Notes: generated from the sequence alone by a model not told the origin. Shown: positions 25,792-34,253, counted from the stretch's first letter. The stretch: DNA of 44,037 nt from CAYUNT01 sp964446285 (GCA_964446285.1 CAYUNT010000011.1:1-44037); one strand, 5' to 3'. Made by a program: numbers and translations.

Positions 25792-27018
25792 TCAAGTTTG
25801 AGCAGTTTCCGCCAAAGGCTTGTGTAAAAGTTCAAGCGCGGCGCGCACGACGGCCTCCGGTTCGACGCGCTTCATGCAGCGATGGTCAATCGGGCAATGA
25901 CGCAAAAGGCAAGGGGCACATTCGGTTTCCACGCGAACGATGCGCGCGCGCGACGTCCAGGGGGCGGTGGTCACCCAGTCGGTCGGGCCGAATACGGCCA
26001 CCAGCGGGACGCCTAGCGCTGCGCCCAGATGCATCAGACCTGAGTCGTTTGTGAGCAGGAGCGCCGCGCGCGCCAGGACCGCGCCCGTCTGGCGGATTTC
26101 ACCGCGCCCCGCCAGATTCAGGGTGCGAATTTGACCATGCGATTTGGTCTCGATGATCGCGCGCACCGCTTCGCACACATCGCGCTCGCTTGCGCCGCCC
26201 AAAATCACCGCCGCAACAATCCCTCGCCCCTCATTTGCCTGCGCATCTCTTTTCTCACAACCCACAACCCCCAACTCACAACTCTGCCCACTGCTCACTG
26301 TCCACTGCCCACTTCTTTGCTCCCAACTCACAACTCCCAACTCACAACTCAATTCCGCAATTCTCACCGCCGCTTCGGCGTAGCACTCGGGGAACCATCG
26401 TTTGGCGGTTCCATACGCCGCGCCGGGCGCCAGTGCGATGAAAGGCGCGCCCGGAGCAAAGCCTTCCGAGGCCAGAAGCCCTTCGGCGGCCCGCGCCTCC
26501 GCCTCGGACACGCGATACACAAGCGGAGGCTGGCCAGGGGTGAATTCTTCTTTGGCGAAACAAGGCGGTTCGGCGAGGTCATCGAGCATCCGCCAGTAAT
26601 ATAAAACCTCGTGGACGGAAAACAGATGCGAAGCCATCGGGAGCGGTTCGTCGAGAAGCAAACGGCGGCGCTGGCGATTATATCCGCGAATAGCTCGCAC
26701 GCCCCCGGCGCGCAACAACAACGCCGAACCGAGCGAATTGGGCAGGACCAAACCCCAGTCAAACTTCGCAGCGCGCAGCCGGCGCACGGCTCGCATCCAG
26801 CCCCGCGCCGTGCAGTCGTCCACTGCCCAGAGTTCATCCACGTCCGGGTTGTTTTCCAGAAGCGATACGATTTTCCCGCGTCCGACCGCCACAATCCGCG
26901 CCTCGGGGGCCATGCGCCGCAGACGCGCGAGCGTGGGCGTGATCATCATCACGTCCCCGACCCAGTTGGGAATGCGGACCACAATCCGCCGGGCGGAATG
27001 AAAACGGGAAGGTTTCAT
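25792..27018 (-). CDS. Glycosyltransferase family 9, WaaF-like heptosyltransferase with a repeat-encoded insert
   Basis: A 408-residue enzyme of the ADP-heptose:LPS heptosyltransferase type, adding heptose to the lipopolysaccharide inner core on the cytoplasmic side of the inner membrane. RIPNWVGDVMMITPTLARLR opens the first Rossmann domain. FIALAPGAAYGTAKRW and TNDSGLMHLGAALGVPLVAV, then GPTDW, form the second, and ECAPCLLRHCPIDHRCM near the end is typical of WaaF. Residues about 223-257 (from LSCELGVV to VVGCEK) are encoded by the GTTGTGA/CAGTGGG repeat. They lie between a helix and the next strand, where relatives have a short turn. The frame is preserved. Activity is plausible because the insert is in a surface loop. 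It lies in a leftward group with argS and lpxA. Confidence 0.88.
   Translation of the reverse strand: MKPSRFHSARRIVVRIPNWVGDVMMITPTLARLRRMAPEARIVAVGRGKIVSLLENNPDVDELWAVDDCTARGWMRAVRRLRAAKFDWGLVLPNSLGSALLLRAGGVRAIRGYNRQRRRLLLDEPLPMASHLFSVHEVLYYWRMLDDLAEPPCFAKEEFTPGQPPLVYRVSEAEARAAEGLLASEGFAPGAPFIALAPGAAYGTAKRWFPECYAEAAVRIAELSCELGVVSWEQRSGQWTVSSGQSCELGVVGCEKRDAQANEGRGIVAAVILGGASERDVCEAVRAIIETKSHGQIRTLNLAGRGEIRQTGAVLARAALLLTNDSGLMHLGAALGVPLVAVFGPTDWVTTAPWTSRARIVRVETECAPCLLRHCPIDHRCMKRVEPEAVVRAALELLHKPLAETAQT
26253..26352 (-). repeat. 7-bp-period repeat array inside the waaF-like gene
   Basis: On the minus strand, GTTGTGAGTTGGGAGTTGTG-type units flank AGTGGGCAGTGGACAGTG-type units, as in the intergenic array at 12126-12291. 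The array is read through in frame as about 33-35 codons. Confidence 0.9.
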
Positions 27019-27029
27019 GGATCGCTGGA

Positions 27030-27121
27030 GATAGACAGGATTTACAAGATAGACAAAATACAGATGCCACTTCCACGTTTTGTTTTTCTTAACCTGTCCA
27101 TCTTGTCAATCCTGTCTATTC
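27030..27121. repeat. Inverted pair of 9-bp-unit arrays between argS and waaF-like genes
   Basis: The left arm has units ATAGACAGG, ATTTACAAG and ATAGACAAA (27031-27057). The right arm has TCCATCTTG, TCAATCCTG and TCTATTCTT. The arms are near-complementary over about 27 bases and could form a hairpin in the transcript. It lies in the 124-base gap between two leftward genes. Confidence 0.85.
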
Positions 27122-27142
27122 TTATCTCTGCTGATTTGCCGA

Positions 27143-29149
27143 TCATGCGCCTGGCTCGGGAGAGGGCGCGGGCGCGGGGACGGAGGGTGAGACCGAGGGC
27201 GAGGATTCGTCTTCTTCGCGTTCCATGCGCTCGGGAGCGGAAACGCCAAGAAGCGCCAGGCCGTTGGCGAGCGCCACGCGGAACGCCGCCGCCAGCGTCA
27301 GGCGCGCCTGCGTCCGCTCCGGGGTTTCCGGGACGATCATGCGATATTCCGGGTCTGTTTTCGCGAGCGACCAGTAGCGGTTGAAGAGGTCGGCGAGTCC
27401 GAGCAGATACGCGGCAATTGGGTGCGGTTCGAGGGCGCGGGCGCAGTTCGCGATAACTTCCGGCAGGCGCGCGATCTCGCGGATCAGGTCTTTTTCTTCG
27501 GCGGCGGTGAGGTGCTCGATGTCTGTGGGGCTTGGTCCGCGCCAGGCCAATCCGCGTTCTTCCGCGCGGCGCAGAAGCGAACAAACGCGCGCATGCGCAT
27601 ATTGAATTTTGAATACAGGATTGCGGTCGCTGTGCTCGCGCGCCAGATCGAGGTCGAAGTTGATCTCGGAATTGGCCGAACGTTGCTGGAGGAAAAACCG
27701 CAGCACATCGCATCCGACATCATCGAGCAAGTCACGCGCCGATACGAAATTGCCCGAGCGTTTGCCCATGTCGAGCCGCTCGCCTTCGCGCACGAGAAAC
27801 ACAAGCCGCATCAGCAAAATGTTCAGGTGTTCGGCGGGCAGGCCGAGGAGCGAAAGGGCGGCCTTGAGGCGCGGCGCGTAGCCGTCGTGGTCCGAACCAA
27901 ACAGATTGATAAGCATATCCGGACCACGGTCGCCAAACGCACCGCCGCGCCGGAGGAATTTGTTGCGGTGGTAGGCTACATCCGGAAGCAGATAGGTATA
28001 TGCGCCATCGCTTTTCACGAGCACACGGTCTTTGTCGTCGCCGCGGTCGGTTGAACGCAGCCACAGCGCGCCCTCGCTTTCGTAGGTCGCGCCTGCCGCG
28101 CGCAATTCATCAAGCGCCGCCTCGACGAGTTTTTCTTTGTAGAGGCGCGTCTCGCTGAAAAACGAATCGAACGGGCAGCGCAAATCAGTGAGCGTCGCGC
28201 GAATCATATCGAGCATTCGCGTTTTGGCATATTCCGCAAAGACTTCTGGCGCAAGGGTTTCGGCGCGCGCGCGGGCCGCGTTGACTGCGGCAGCGCCATG
28301 CGTTTCGACGAGCCGCTTGTGCGCGCGCTCGATCCAGGCACGCTGCGCGCACGGCGCTGCATCCGGCCGGCCCGGCTGGTCCGAGTTGTCTGACTTGTCT
28401 GGCAGAATCGCCTTTGTGGAAAATCGCTCAACATCGGAATTTCCAATCAGGTCTTGCTCATCAACACCCGCAAGCAATTGCGGCTCCGCCGTCCGCAGAT
28501 AGTCCCACGCGGTCCAGATCAGATAATCGCCCGGGTATCCGTTTTCTTCGAGCGGGGCCGGATCGCCAAGAATTTGCAGCACGCGCGTGCGAAGCGAACG
28601 CCCGAGCGTCTGAATCTGATTTCCGGCGTCGTTGATGTAATACTCGCGGTGAACGCGCCATCCTGCCGCATCGAGCAACCGCGCCAAACTATCGCCCACT
28701 GCGGCGTGGCGCGCATGGCCGACGTGCATCGGGCCGGTTGGATTGGCCGACACAAACTCGATGAGCACCGAACGCCCCATTTGCCCCGCGCCCGCTTCAG
28801 TTCGCCCAAAGGCCGCCCCCTCCTCGATGGGTTCAAGGAGCATCCGCCCGAGCGCCTCGCGCGAAAGGACGGCGTTGAGAAATCCCGGGCGCGCCACGCT
28901 AAGGCGTTCAACCTCGGGCAGCGCCGCGAGCGCCGAAGCCAATTCCTCCGCGATGGCGAAAGGATTTTTCTTCAGCGGTTTGGCGAGAAGCATGGCCGCG
29001 TTCGATGACAAATCGCCATATTCCGGATTGCGCGGCGGCCCCCAGATGAGCGGTTCGGGCAGCGGGGCGCCGGGCGCGGCCGCTTCCATCAGGCGGGCGC
29101 AGGCATCGCGCAAATGGCGTTCGAGCGATAGCAAAACTCGTTCAGGCAT
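27143..29149 (-). CDS. argS: Arginyl-tRNA synthetase
   Basis: A 668-residue class I synthetase that charges tRNA-Arg. In order: N-terminal Add-1 domain (about 1-110), EFVSANPTGPMHVGHARHAA with the HIGH-type motif HVGH (142-145), the catalytic Rossmann domain with EYYINDAGNQIQ, LFGSDHDGYAPRLKAAL, and LDMGKRSGNFVSARDLLDD, where MGKRSG takes the place of KMSKS. The helical anticodon-binding domain ends near ALLGVSAPERM. An extra Glu/Ser/Pro-rich tail of about 25 residues follows. Residues about 246-264 (KAILPDKSDNSDQPGRPD) are encoded by 9-bp repeat units inside the connective region and leave the frame intact. The gene is downstream of lpxA by 37 bases and could be co-transcribed with it. Confidence 0.96.
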   Translation of the reverse strand: MPERVLLSLERHLRDACARLMEAAAPGAPLPEPLIWGPPRNPEYGDLSSNAAMLLAKPLKKNPFAIAEELASALAALPEVERLSVARPGFLNAVLSREALGRMLLEPIEEGAAFGRTEAGAGQMGRSVLIEFVSANPTGPMHVGHARHAAVGDSLARLLDAAGWRVHREYYINDAGNQIQTLGRSLRTRVLQILGDPAPLEENGYPGDYLIWTAWDYLRTAEPQLLAGVDEQDLIGNSDVERFSTKAILPDKSDNSDQPGRPDAAPCAQRAWIERAHKRLVETHGAAAVNAARARAETLAPEVFAEYAKTRMLDMIRATLTDLRCPFDSFFSETRLYKEKLVEAALDELRAAGATYESEGALWLRSTDRGDDKDRVLVKSDGAYTYLLPDVAYHRNKFLRRGGAFGDRGPDMLINLFGSDHDGYAPRLKAALSLLGLPAEHLNILLMRLVFLVREGERLDMGKRSGNFVSARDLLDDVGCDVLRFFLQQRSANSEINFDLDLAREHSDRNPVFKIQYAHARVCSLLRRAEERGLAWRGPSPTDIEHLTAAEEKDLIREIARLPEVIANCARALEPHPIAAYLLGLADLFNRYWSLAKTDPEYRMIVPETPERTQARLTLAAAFRVALANGLALLGVSAPERMEREEDESSPSVSPSVPAPAPSPEPGA
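28370..28405. repeat. 9-bp tandem units inside argS
   Basis: On the plus strand GTCCGAGTT, GTCTGACTT and GTCTGGCAG follow one another (28379-28405), preceded by a degenerate unit. They resemble the units at 34358-34384. In argS they are read in frame. Confidence 0.75.
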
Positions 29150-29186
29150 GAAGTAAAACCGTGATCGGGAGTCAGGAAGATGAGAA

Positions 29187-30020
29187 TCAGGCGTCGGCGT
29201 CGAGATCTGTGTTCAGGGCGATGGACTTTCGCGGGCCGCTGCACAGGCCGCGTTTGCTCTTCACGGCGCAGAAGTCAACCATGTGGCGCAATTCCGGCGG
29301 CATCTCCTTGCCCTTCCACTCTTCTTCGATCGCCTCGACCGCCTGGCCGATTGCAAGGCCTGACCGGAAAATCTTTTTATAGGCGCGGTTGAGTTCCGTG
29401 CGCGTTTGCGCCGATACGCCCGCCCGCCGCAGGCCGACAACATTCAGTCCAAAGACCATCGAGGCCGAGGCACAGATCATGAAGGGAGGAACGTCGCGTT
29501 TTACGCGCGTCATGCCTGAGACAATCACGACTTTGCCGATGCGGACAAACTGATGCACACCAACAAATCCCGAGATGAACGCGCGGTCGCCGATTTCCAC
29601 ATGTCCGGCCAGGCCGACGTAATTCGCCAGGATCACCATGTCTCCGAGCCGGCAATCGTGCGCCACGTGGCTCATCGCCATGAGATAATTCTTATTTCCG
29701 AGGCGCGTTTCCGAGCCTTCCTTGATGCCGCGGTGAATTGTCACATACTCGCGGATGACATTATCGTCGCCGAGAATGGCGTGAGAAACTGTCGCCGGAT
29801 TGAAATCAACATATTGCGGGTCGTGTCCGACGATGGCGCCCATGTGGATTTGATTGCGCTGTCCGAGAATCGAGTAGGGGCGGATGTGCGCGTGGCTCAT
29901 GATGCACGATCCTGCGCCGATGCGCGCCTTTGCGCCAATCATGCAATACGGGCCGATTTCCACATCATCGGCCAATTCCGCGGAAGGGTCCACAATCGCA
30001 GTGGGGTGTATGCGTGCCAT
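29187..30020 (-). CDS. lpxA: Acyl-ACP:UDP-N-acetylglucosamine O-acyltransferase
   Basis: A 277-residue cytoplasmic enzyme catalysing the first step of lipid A synthesis, transfer of a 3-hydroxyacyl chain from ACP to UDP-GlcNAc. The left-handed beta-helix hexapeptide repeats start at once (ARIHPTAIVDPSAELADDVE, IGPYCMIGAKARIG). The catalytic region MAMSHVAHDCRLGDMV contains the expected His, and GGVHQFVRIG-like GFVGVHQFVRIG is typical. The helical C-terminal domain follows, then a short extra tail. The longest frame begins at 30218; the ATG at 30020 gives the canonical ARIHPTAIV start. It indicates a lipopolysaccharide-bearing outer membrane. Other lpx genes are not in the window. Confidence 0.93.
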   Translation of the reverse strand: MARIHPTAIVDPSAELADDVEIGPYCMIGAKARIGAGSCIMSHAHIRPYSILGQRNQIHMGAIVGHDPQYVDFNPATVSHAILGDDNVIREYVTIHRGIKEGSETRLGNKNYLMAMSHVAHDCRLGDMVILANYVGLAGHVEIGDRAFISGFVGVHQFVRIGKVVIVSGMTRVKRDVPPFMICASASMVFGLNVVGLRRAGVSAQTRTELNRAYKKIFRSGLAIGQAVEAIEEEWKGKEMPPELRHMVDFCAVKSKRGLCSGPRKSIALNTDLDADA

Positions 30021-30219
30021 GTATGAAAGCAACATCCTGAGAATAAGAATGATCGAGCGGAGGGGCCGGATGCCGCCTGGGCCGGAGTTTGGCAAAACCG
30101 CCGGCCGCGCATGCCCCGGCGCGCGCCCTTGCCTGCGGCGGAAGAAGCCCCGCTCACAAAGCGAGGGCATCGTCGGAACCGGGGCGGCTCCGCGCAATCC
30201 GATTTTTCTTGTGCTCACC

Positions 30220-30597
30220 TTGGGAGGCTCAAAACCCCCACCTTTCAGGTGGCATCTTCAGAATGGATTGTAATAGAAAGGGGGCATGAGCGAATATCGG
30301 CACGGCTCTCACACCTGCTTTTCGATCCACCTGCATCTGGTGTGGATCACCAAATACCGCAAGCCCGTGTTGGTGGGCGATGTGGGGCTGCGGGTGCGGG
30401 ATTTGATCCGCGAGATTTGCCGGAACGAGAATGTGGAGATCATCAAGGGGCATTGTGTCGAAGGATCATGTGCGCCTGTTTGTCTCGATGACCAGGACTT
30501 TCGTGTGGAGGGGGAAGAGGCCTAAGCCAGCCTGCAGCCGAAAGCGCCAACTTTAGTCGTTTCTCGAAACCACCGCCTTTGAGGCGGTGGAGAATTC
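30220..30597 (+). mobile_element. Degenerate IS200/IS605-type element
   Basis: A left-end hairpin CCACCTTTCAGGTGG (30238-30252), a broken tnpA (30286-30525) and a right-end hairpin CCACCGCC-TTTGA-GGCGGTGG (30570-30590) are in the order expected for single-strand-transposing IS200-type elements. There are no terminal inverted repeats. The central part of the transposase is missing. The 200 bases between lpxA and this element show no gene. Confidence 0.7.
30286..30525 (+). pseudogene. Broken TnpA transposase of the HUH Tyr (Y1) type
   Basis: The first 57 codons match TnpA of IS200-type elements (EYRHGSHTCFSIHLHLVWIT, KYRKPVL, RDLIREICRNENVEIIKGH). At about 30454 one extra base shifts the frame: the other frame continues as VSKDHVRLFVSMT, the expected next stretch, but with Arg in place of the second His of the HUH motif. 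The original frame then resumes a plausible C-terminal end (DQDFRVEGEEA). About 70 residues carrying the catalytic Tyr are missing. It cannot encode an active enzyme. Confidence 0.8.
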
Positions 30598-30598
30598 A

Positions 30599-30635
30599 TT
30601 CGGAGTATTATTCAGAGTATTATCCGGAGTATAAT
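30599..30635 (+). promoter_or_regulatory. Three tandem 12-bp repeats, each with a -10-like box
   Basis: Units ATTCGGAGTATT, ATTCAGAGTATT and ATCCGGAGTATA follow one another. They place TATTAT, TATTAT and the consensus TATAAT (30630-30635) at exactly 12-base intervals. The last box is only five bases before the ATG at 30641, so a transcript from it would have almost no leader. Confidence 0.5.
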
Positions 30636-30640
30636 TTCTC

Positions 30641-32038
30641 ATGCGCGTTTCATGGTTCTTCGCGGCAATTCTTGGCGGATTTTTCGCCCTGGCTGCCACA
30701 GTGGCGGCGGGGCAATCCACATCGTCATCGCCTGCCCTGCAAAACATCTCTGGCGCGATTGCTTCGCCCGCCGCGGCGCCAGCCCCGCCAGCCTCCGCCG
30801 CATCGCAGATTGCTGCTCCAGTCTCCGCCTCCGCCTCTGCATCAACCTCTGCGCCCGCCGTTCCCGCATCCTCCCCCGCATCCTCCCCCGCGCCGCGCGG
30901 ATTTTGGAAGGCGCTCTTCGACAACGTTCTCGCCATCACACTCGTGCTCATTTTTTTTGGCGCGGCCATTGGGGCCATAATCAAAACGCGGCGGCGCGAC
31001 CGCGTTCTCAAGGAATTCGCAGGCTATCAGGTCACTGCATTGCTTCAGGACGGGCAGCGCGTCTGGGGCACGCTCGAGGTGTATCCCAATGGCATTCTGC
31101 TGCGGTTTCGCGCGCCCTATCGCAATTCCGCCGGCCATGTTCTGCATTCGTTCATTCTTTATCAGGGCGAATACGGCGCGGTGCGGGCGCTGTTGCGGCT
31201 CGATAAAGAGCAATCAGGAAAAAACCGCCGCCGCCGCCGCGAAGACATCCGCCATTATGAAAACGCTGGCGTTGGGCGCCGTTCGCGCCGATGGATGGTG
31301 AAGCAGGTCGCCCTCTTGCGCGATGCGCTTGTTAACTCGCTCGGTGTCGTGATCGCCCAGGCAAAGAAAATCGCCCCGACGACCAGCCTCGCCCGCAACG
31401 TCCTCACTTCGCAGGATGCGCGCCTGACCGAAATCAGCGGCACGGTCCTCGGCGCGATCAATCTGGCCAACGATCCCATTCTCGAACGCCATTTCGGACG
31501 CTGGTGCGTGGTCGAAACAAAGGAAGAAGGTGGCTGGCGCGAAGTGCCCGGCATTCTCAAGGAATACTCGGCCGATTGGATCGAGCTGCTCGATGCCTCC
31601 TGGCCGCGCGAGATGGAAATCACCGTGCCCGCGGACGCGAGCGAATTTCGTTCCGAAGAGGCTTCGTGCCGCTTTGTCCGCTGCGCCGAAAGCCTCACGG
31701 TGGTCAATGAACCGCCCGGCGATGTGGAGTTGATTGAGCTTTCAACGCCCCAGGGCGCGGTGGCGCTGCAGGGGCGGCGGCTCGGCCCCGAAGATTCCCA
31801 CACCATCGAAGCGCCCAAGGGCAGCCGCGCGGAGGCATGGACATTGAGCCTGCGCCTGCTCGAAAAAACGGATGTGATTCTGCCGCGCGCCCAGGCGCTG
31901 CTGCGCCACACAGGCCCCCCCGAGCGCCCGCGCGTTTCCCGCTCTCCGAACGGCGGCGCGTCCGGCGATGGCAGCGCATCGCCCGAAAATGGAGGCGGAT
32001 TCTCCAGCGCCAATCCGCCCAAGGCGCCGCGACCATGA
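30641..32038 (+). CDS. Single-pass membrane protein of unknown function
   Basis: A 465-residue protein that I do not recognise. A signal peptide or anchor (1-23) precedes an Ala/Ser/Pro-rich linker (about 25-86). A transmembrane helix follows (93-114, DNVLAITLVLIFFGAAIGAI) with a positive stop-transfer end KTRRR. Most of the remaining 350 residues would be cytoplasmic: beta-rich with GYQVTALLQDGQRVWGTLEV, an Arg-rich stretch NRRRRRED, and a Pro/Gly-rich tail. The stop overlaps the start of the next gene by four bases (ATGA), so the two products are translationally coupled and probably form a pair. It starts right after the IS200 remnant, behind tandem -10-like boxes and without a ribosome-binding site. 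Confidence 0.75.
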   Translation: MRVSWFFAAILGGFFALAATVAAGQSTSSSPALQNISGAIASPAAAPAPPASAASQIAAPVSASASASTSAPAVPASSPASSPAPRGFWKALFDNVLAITLVLIFFGAAIGAIIKTRRRDRVLKEFAGYQVTALLQDGQRVWGTLEVYPNGILLRFRAPYRNSAGHVLHSFILYQGEYGAVRALLRLDKEQSGKNRRRRREDIRHYENAGVGRRSRRWMVKQVALLRDALVNSLGVVIAQAKKIAPTTSLARNVLTSQDARLTEISGTVLGAINLANDPILERHFGRWCVVETKEEGGWREVPGILKEYSADWIELLDASWPREMEITVPADASEFRSEEASCRFVRCAESLTVVNEPPGDVELIELSTPQGAVALQGRRLGPEDSHTIEAPKGSRAEAWTLSLRLLEKTDVILPRAQALLRHTGPPERPRVSRSPNGGASGDGSASPENGGGFSSANPPKAPRP

Positions 32039-33108
32039 GCGCCACTGAGCACAATCCCGAGGATTTGGGCCGAAATCCCGAGCCGCAAGCGCCCATTACT
32101 CCGCGCATGTTGTTTACCGTCCCGTCTCCCGGCGCGCTCGAACTTGCGCAACCTCCCACGCCCGCACCCGCTCCGTCCGCGCACCCCTGCCGCACCGGGC
32201 TGATATGGGCGCTGGGACTTTCCAATCCGCTTGTCCGCCTGGAATGGACCGGATGGCGGCGAAGGCCCTGGCGGCGCGGGTTTTTCATCCTGCTGGCGAT
32301 TGCCCTTGTCGGATTTATGTTTTTCGCTCGTTATGGCGTGAAGGGCGATCCGGGCTATCTGGCGGCCCTCAGCAACTGGATGCGCGGATTCACGCTCCAG
32401 AGCGCCGCTTCCGCCGCGTCCTCCACTCCCGTGCGGTCTTTTTTAGTGGGAATTGCCGTCAATTTCGAGGCGGCCCTCATGCGGCTCACCACGCTGTTTC
32501 CCTGGGCGCTCGTGCTGTTCACGGTTTGGCGCGTGCGCCGCTCGGGGCATTGGGACCTGATGCGTCTGACCGCGCTCACTCCGCGCGACTGGATCGCTGG
32601 ACTGGCCGGACCGCCCATCGTCATCTCCACGGTGGCGCTGGCGATCTTTTTGCCAGGCGTAGTGTATCCGAGTTTCCGTCTGCGATACGAAATCGGCACG
32701 CCCGTCTATGTCGGGTCTGTTGGTTCAATTCCCACAATTGCCATCGAGGGATTTGCCAATCTGGCTCTCGTCGCAGGATTCACGCTGCGCGAAGGCGTGC
32801 GCACGCACCGGTTCTCGCTGGTCGTGCGGCGTTCGATCACATGGGTTGTGATTTTGTGTCTGTTGCAGGCGGCGTTGCTCGTTCCTTTGAACATGTGGCT
32901 TCCGATGCGCTCGCTCGACAGCTGGACGCGCACGCTGGCCGGGCGCATGGGCGTCAACCCGCTCAACGCCGTGATGATTTTATGGCGGACGCTGCCGTTG
33001 CTGATTCTTGGAATTGTGAAATTGGCTTTTGCGTATTGGTTTTTCCGATGGCTCGGGCGCACATTCTGGGACCGCCTCGCCCTCGAGGCCGATCATCGCG
33101 CCGCATAA
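32035..33108 (+). CDS. Multi-pass membrane protein of unknown function
   Basis: A 357-residue protein not recognised by family. After a Pro-rich N terminus of about 50 residues it has about six hydrophobic segments (FFILLAIALVGFMFF; LFPWALVLFTVW; PPIVISTVALAIFLPGVVY; IEGFANLALVAGF; WVVILCLLQAALLVPL; LPLLILGIVKLAFAYWFF). The loop GLSNPLVRLEWTGWRRRPWR is positive and probably cytoplasmic. The general look recalls permease subunits, but no ABC-type signature is visible and no ATPase gene adjoins. The ATG overlaps the preceding stop as ATGA; the longer frame from 31837 is discounted for that reason. Confidence 0.75.
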   Translation: MSATEHNPEDLGRNPEPQAPITPRMLFTVPSPGALELAQPPTPAPAPSAHPCRTGLIWALGLSNPLVRLEWTGWRRRPWRRGFFILLAIALVGFMFFARYGVKGDPGYLAALSNWMRGFTLQSAASAASSTPVRSFLVGIAVNFEAALMRLTTLFPWALVLFTVWRVRRSGHWDLMRLTALTPRDWIAGLAGPPIVISTVALAIFLPGVVYPSFRLRYEIGTPVYVGSVGSIPTIAIEGFANLALVAGFTLREGVRTHRFSLVVRRSITWVVILCLLQAALLVPLNMWLPMRSLDSWTRTLAGRMGVNPLNAVMILWRTLPLLILGIVKLAFAYWFFRWLGRTFWDRLALEADHRAA

Positions 33109-33137
33109 AACCGGACCTGGGGCACGGAAGCGCTCAG

Positions 33138-34223
33138 CTACACGCTGGCTCCAAATTCGACGCCACGCATACGCAGGCGCAAATTGTTCACGCTGTCCGC
33201 ATAGCGGAACGCCTCTTCCTCGGTGATCAGTCCAGCGGCCCAAAGGCGATGGAGGTCCATGTCGAACGTCTGAAGTCCTTCGCCCGCCGAGGCATTCATA
33301 GCCTGTTTGAGTTTCCCGATGTCGCCCTTGAGGATCAACTCGCTCACATAGGGCGTGTTAAGCAGGATTTCGAGCGCCGGGACGCGCCCGCCGCCGGCCT
33401 TGGGCACAAGGCGCTGGCTGAGAATCGCCTTCAGGTTGAGCGAGAGTTGCAGCAAGAGTTGATCGTGGAAATCCGCCGGGAAAAATCCCAGAATGCGGTC
33501 GAGCGTCTGGCTCGCGTTGTTGCTGTGGAGCGTGCCGAGGACCAGGTGGCCTGTTTCGCTCGCGTGCAGGGCGAAATCCATTGTCTCGCGGTCGCGGATT
33601 TCGCCGATGTAAATCACCTTCGGGGCCTGGCGCAGCGAATTTTTCAGCGCCATCTCAAAGGATTTCGTGTCGATGCCCACCTCGCGCTGCGTAATGAGCG
33701 CCTTTTTATTCGAAAACGTAAATTCGATCGGGTCCTCGATCGTGATGATATGCCCGCCCATGCGTTCATTGCGGAATTCGATCATCGAGGCGAGCGTGGT
33801 TGATTTTCCCGAGCCGGTGGCGCCCGTGACGAGGATGAGGCCGCGCTCGGAGAGGATGAGCTCGCCCAGACGCGGCGGAAGGTTGAGTTCTTCCAGCGAC
33901 GGAATGCGGGCGGAAATGCGGCGAATCACAAGGGCGATGCTGCCGCGCTGGGTATAGATGTTCACGCGGAAACGCCCCTGGTCCTTCACGGCCAGCGCGA
34001 GGTTGAGTTCCTTGTCGCGGATTAATTCCATTTGCTGCTCGGGCGTCATGATTTCCGTCGCGTAGGTGCGCGTGTCCTCGGGCGTGAGGACAGCCTCCAC
34101 CGCGTCGAGGAACTGCCCGTGGCGCGAGAATTTTGGTTTGCATCCCGCGGCCAGATACAAATCCGAGGCTTCCGTCCGGACCATAGAAATCAGTAATTGC
34201 TGGAGAGTGAGAGGAGGGGGCAT
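33138..34223 (-). CDS. pilU: PilU-type pilus retraction ATPase
   Basis: A 361-residue cytoplasmic hexameric ATPase of the PilT/GspE family, an accessory to PilT in type IV pilus retraction. Walker A GATGSGKST (134-142), Asp box IITIEDPIEF, Walker B IYIGEIRDRETMDFALHASE, and His box GHLVLGTLHSNN are intact. LGFFPADFHDQLLLQLSLNL with SQRLVP is the form seen in PilU rather than PilT, which has VFP and EQQ. GGAGG lies ten bases upstream of the ATG. It follows pilT on the same strand after a 186-base gap filled by repeat arrays, which may weaken co-transcription. No pilB or pilC is in the window. Confidence 0.9.
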   Translation of the reverse strand: MPPPLTLQQLLISMVRTEASDLYLAAGCKPKFSRHGQFLDAVEAVLTPEDTRTYATEIMTPEQQMELIRDKELNLALAVKDQGRFRVNIYTQRGSIALVIRRISARIPSLEELNLPPRLGELILSERGLILVTGATGSGKSTTLASMIEFRNERMGGHIITIEDPIEFTFSNKKALITQREVGIDTKSFEMALKNSLRQAPKVIYIGEIRDRETMDFALHASETGHLVLGTLHSNNASQTLDRILGFFPADFHDQLLLQLSLNLKAILSQRLVPKAGGGRVPALEILLNTPYVSELILKGDIGKLKQAMNASAGEGLQTFDMDLHRLWAAGLITEEEAFRYADSVNNLRLRMRGVEFGASV

Positions 34224-34253
34224 CGTCGTTGCGCCTCCGGGGGGAAGGGAGAA

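Noticed and set aside
32205..33803. 532-codon rightward frame across the membrane protein and pilU
   Set aside because: It runs through two real genes in other frames and shows no membrane or domain pattern.
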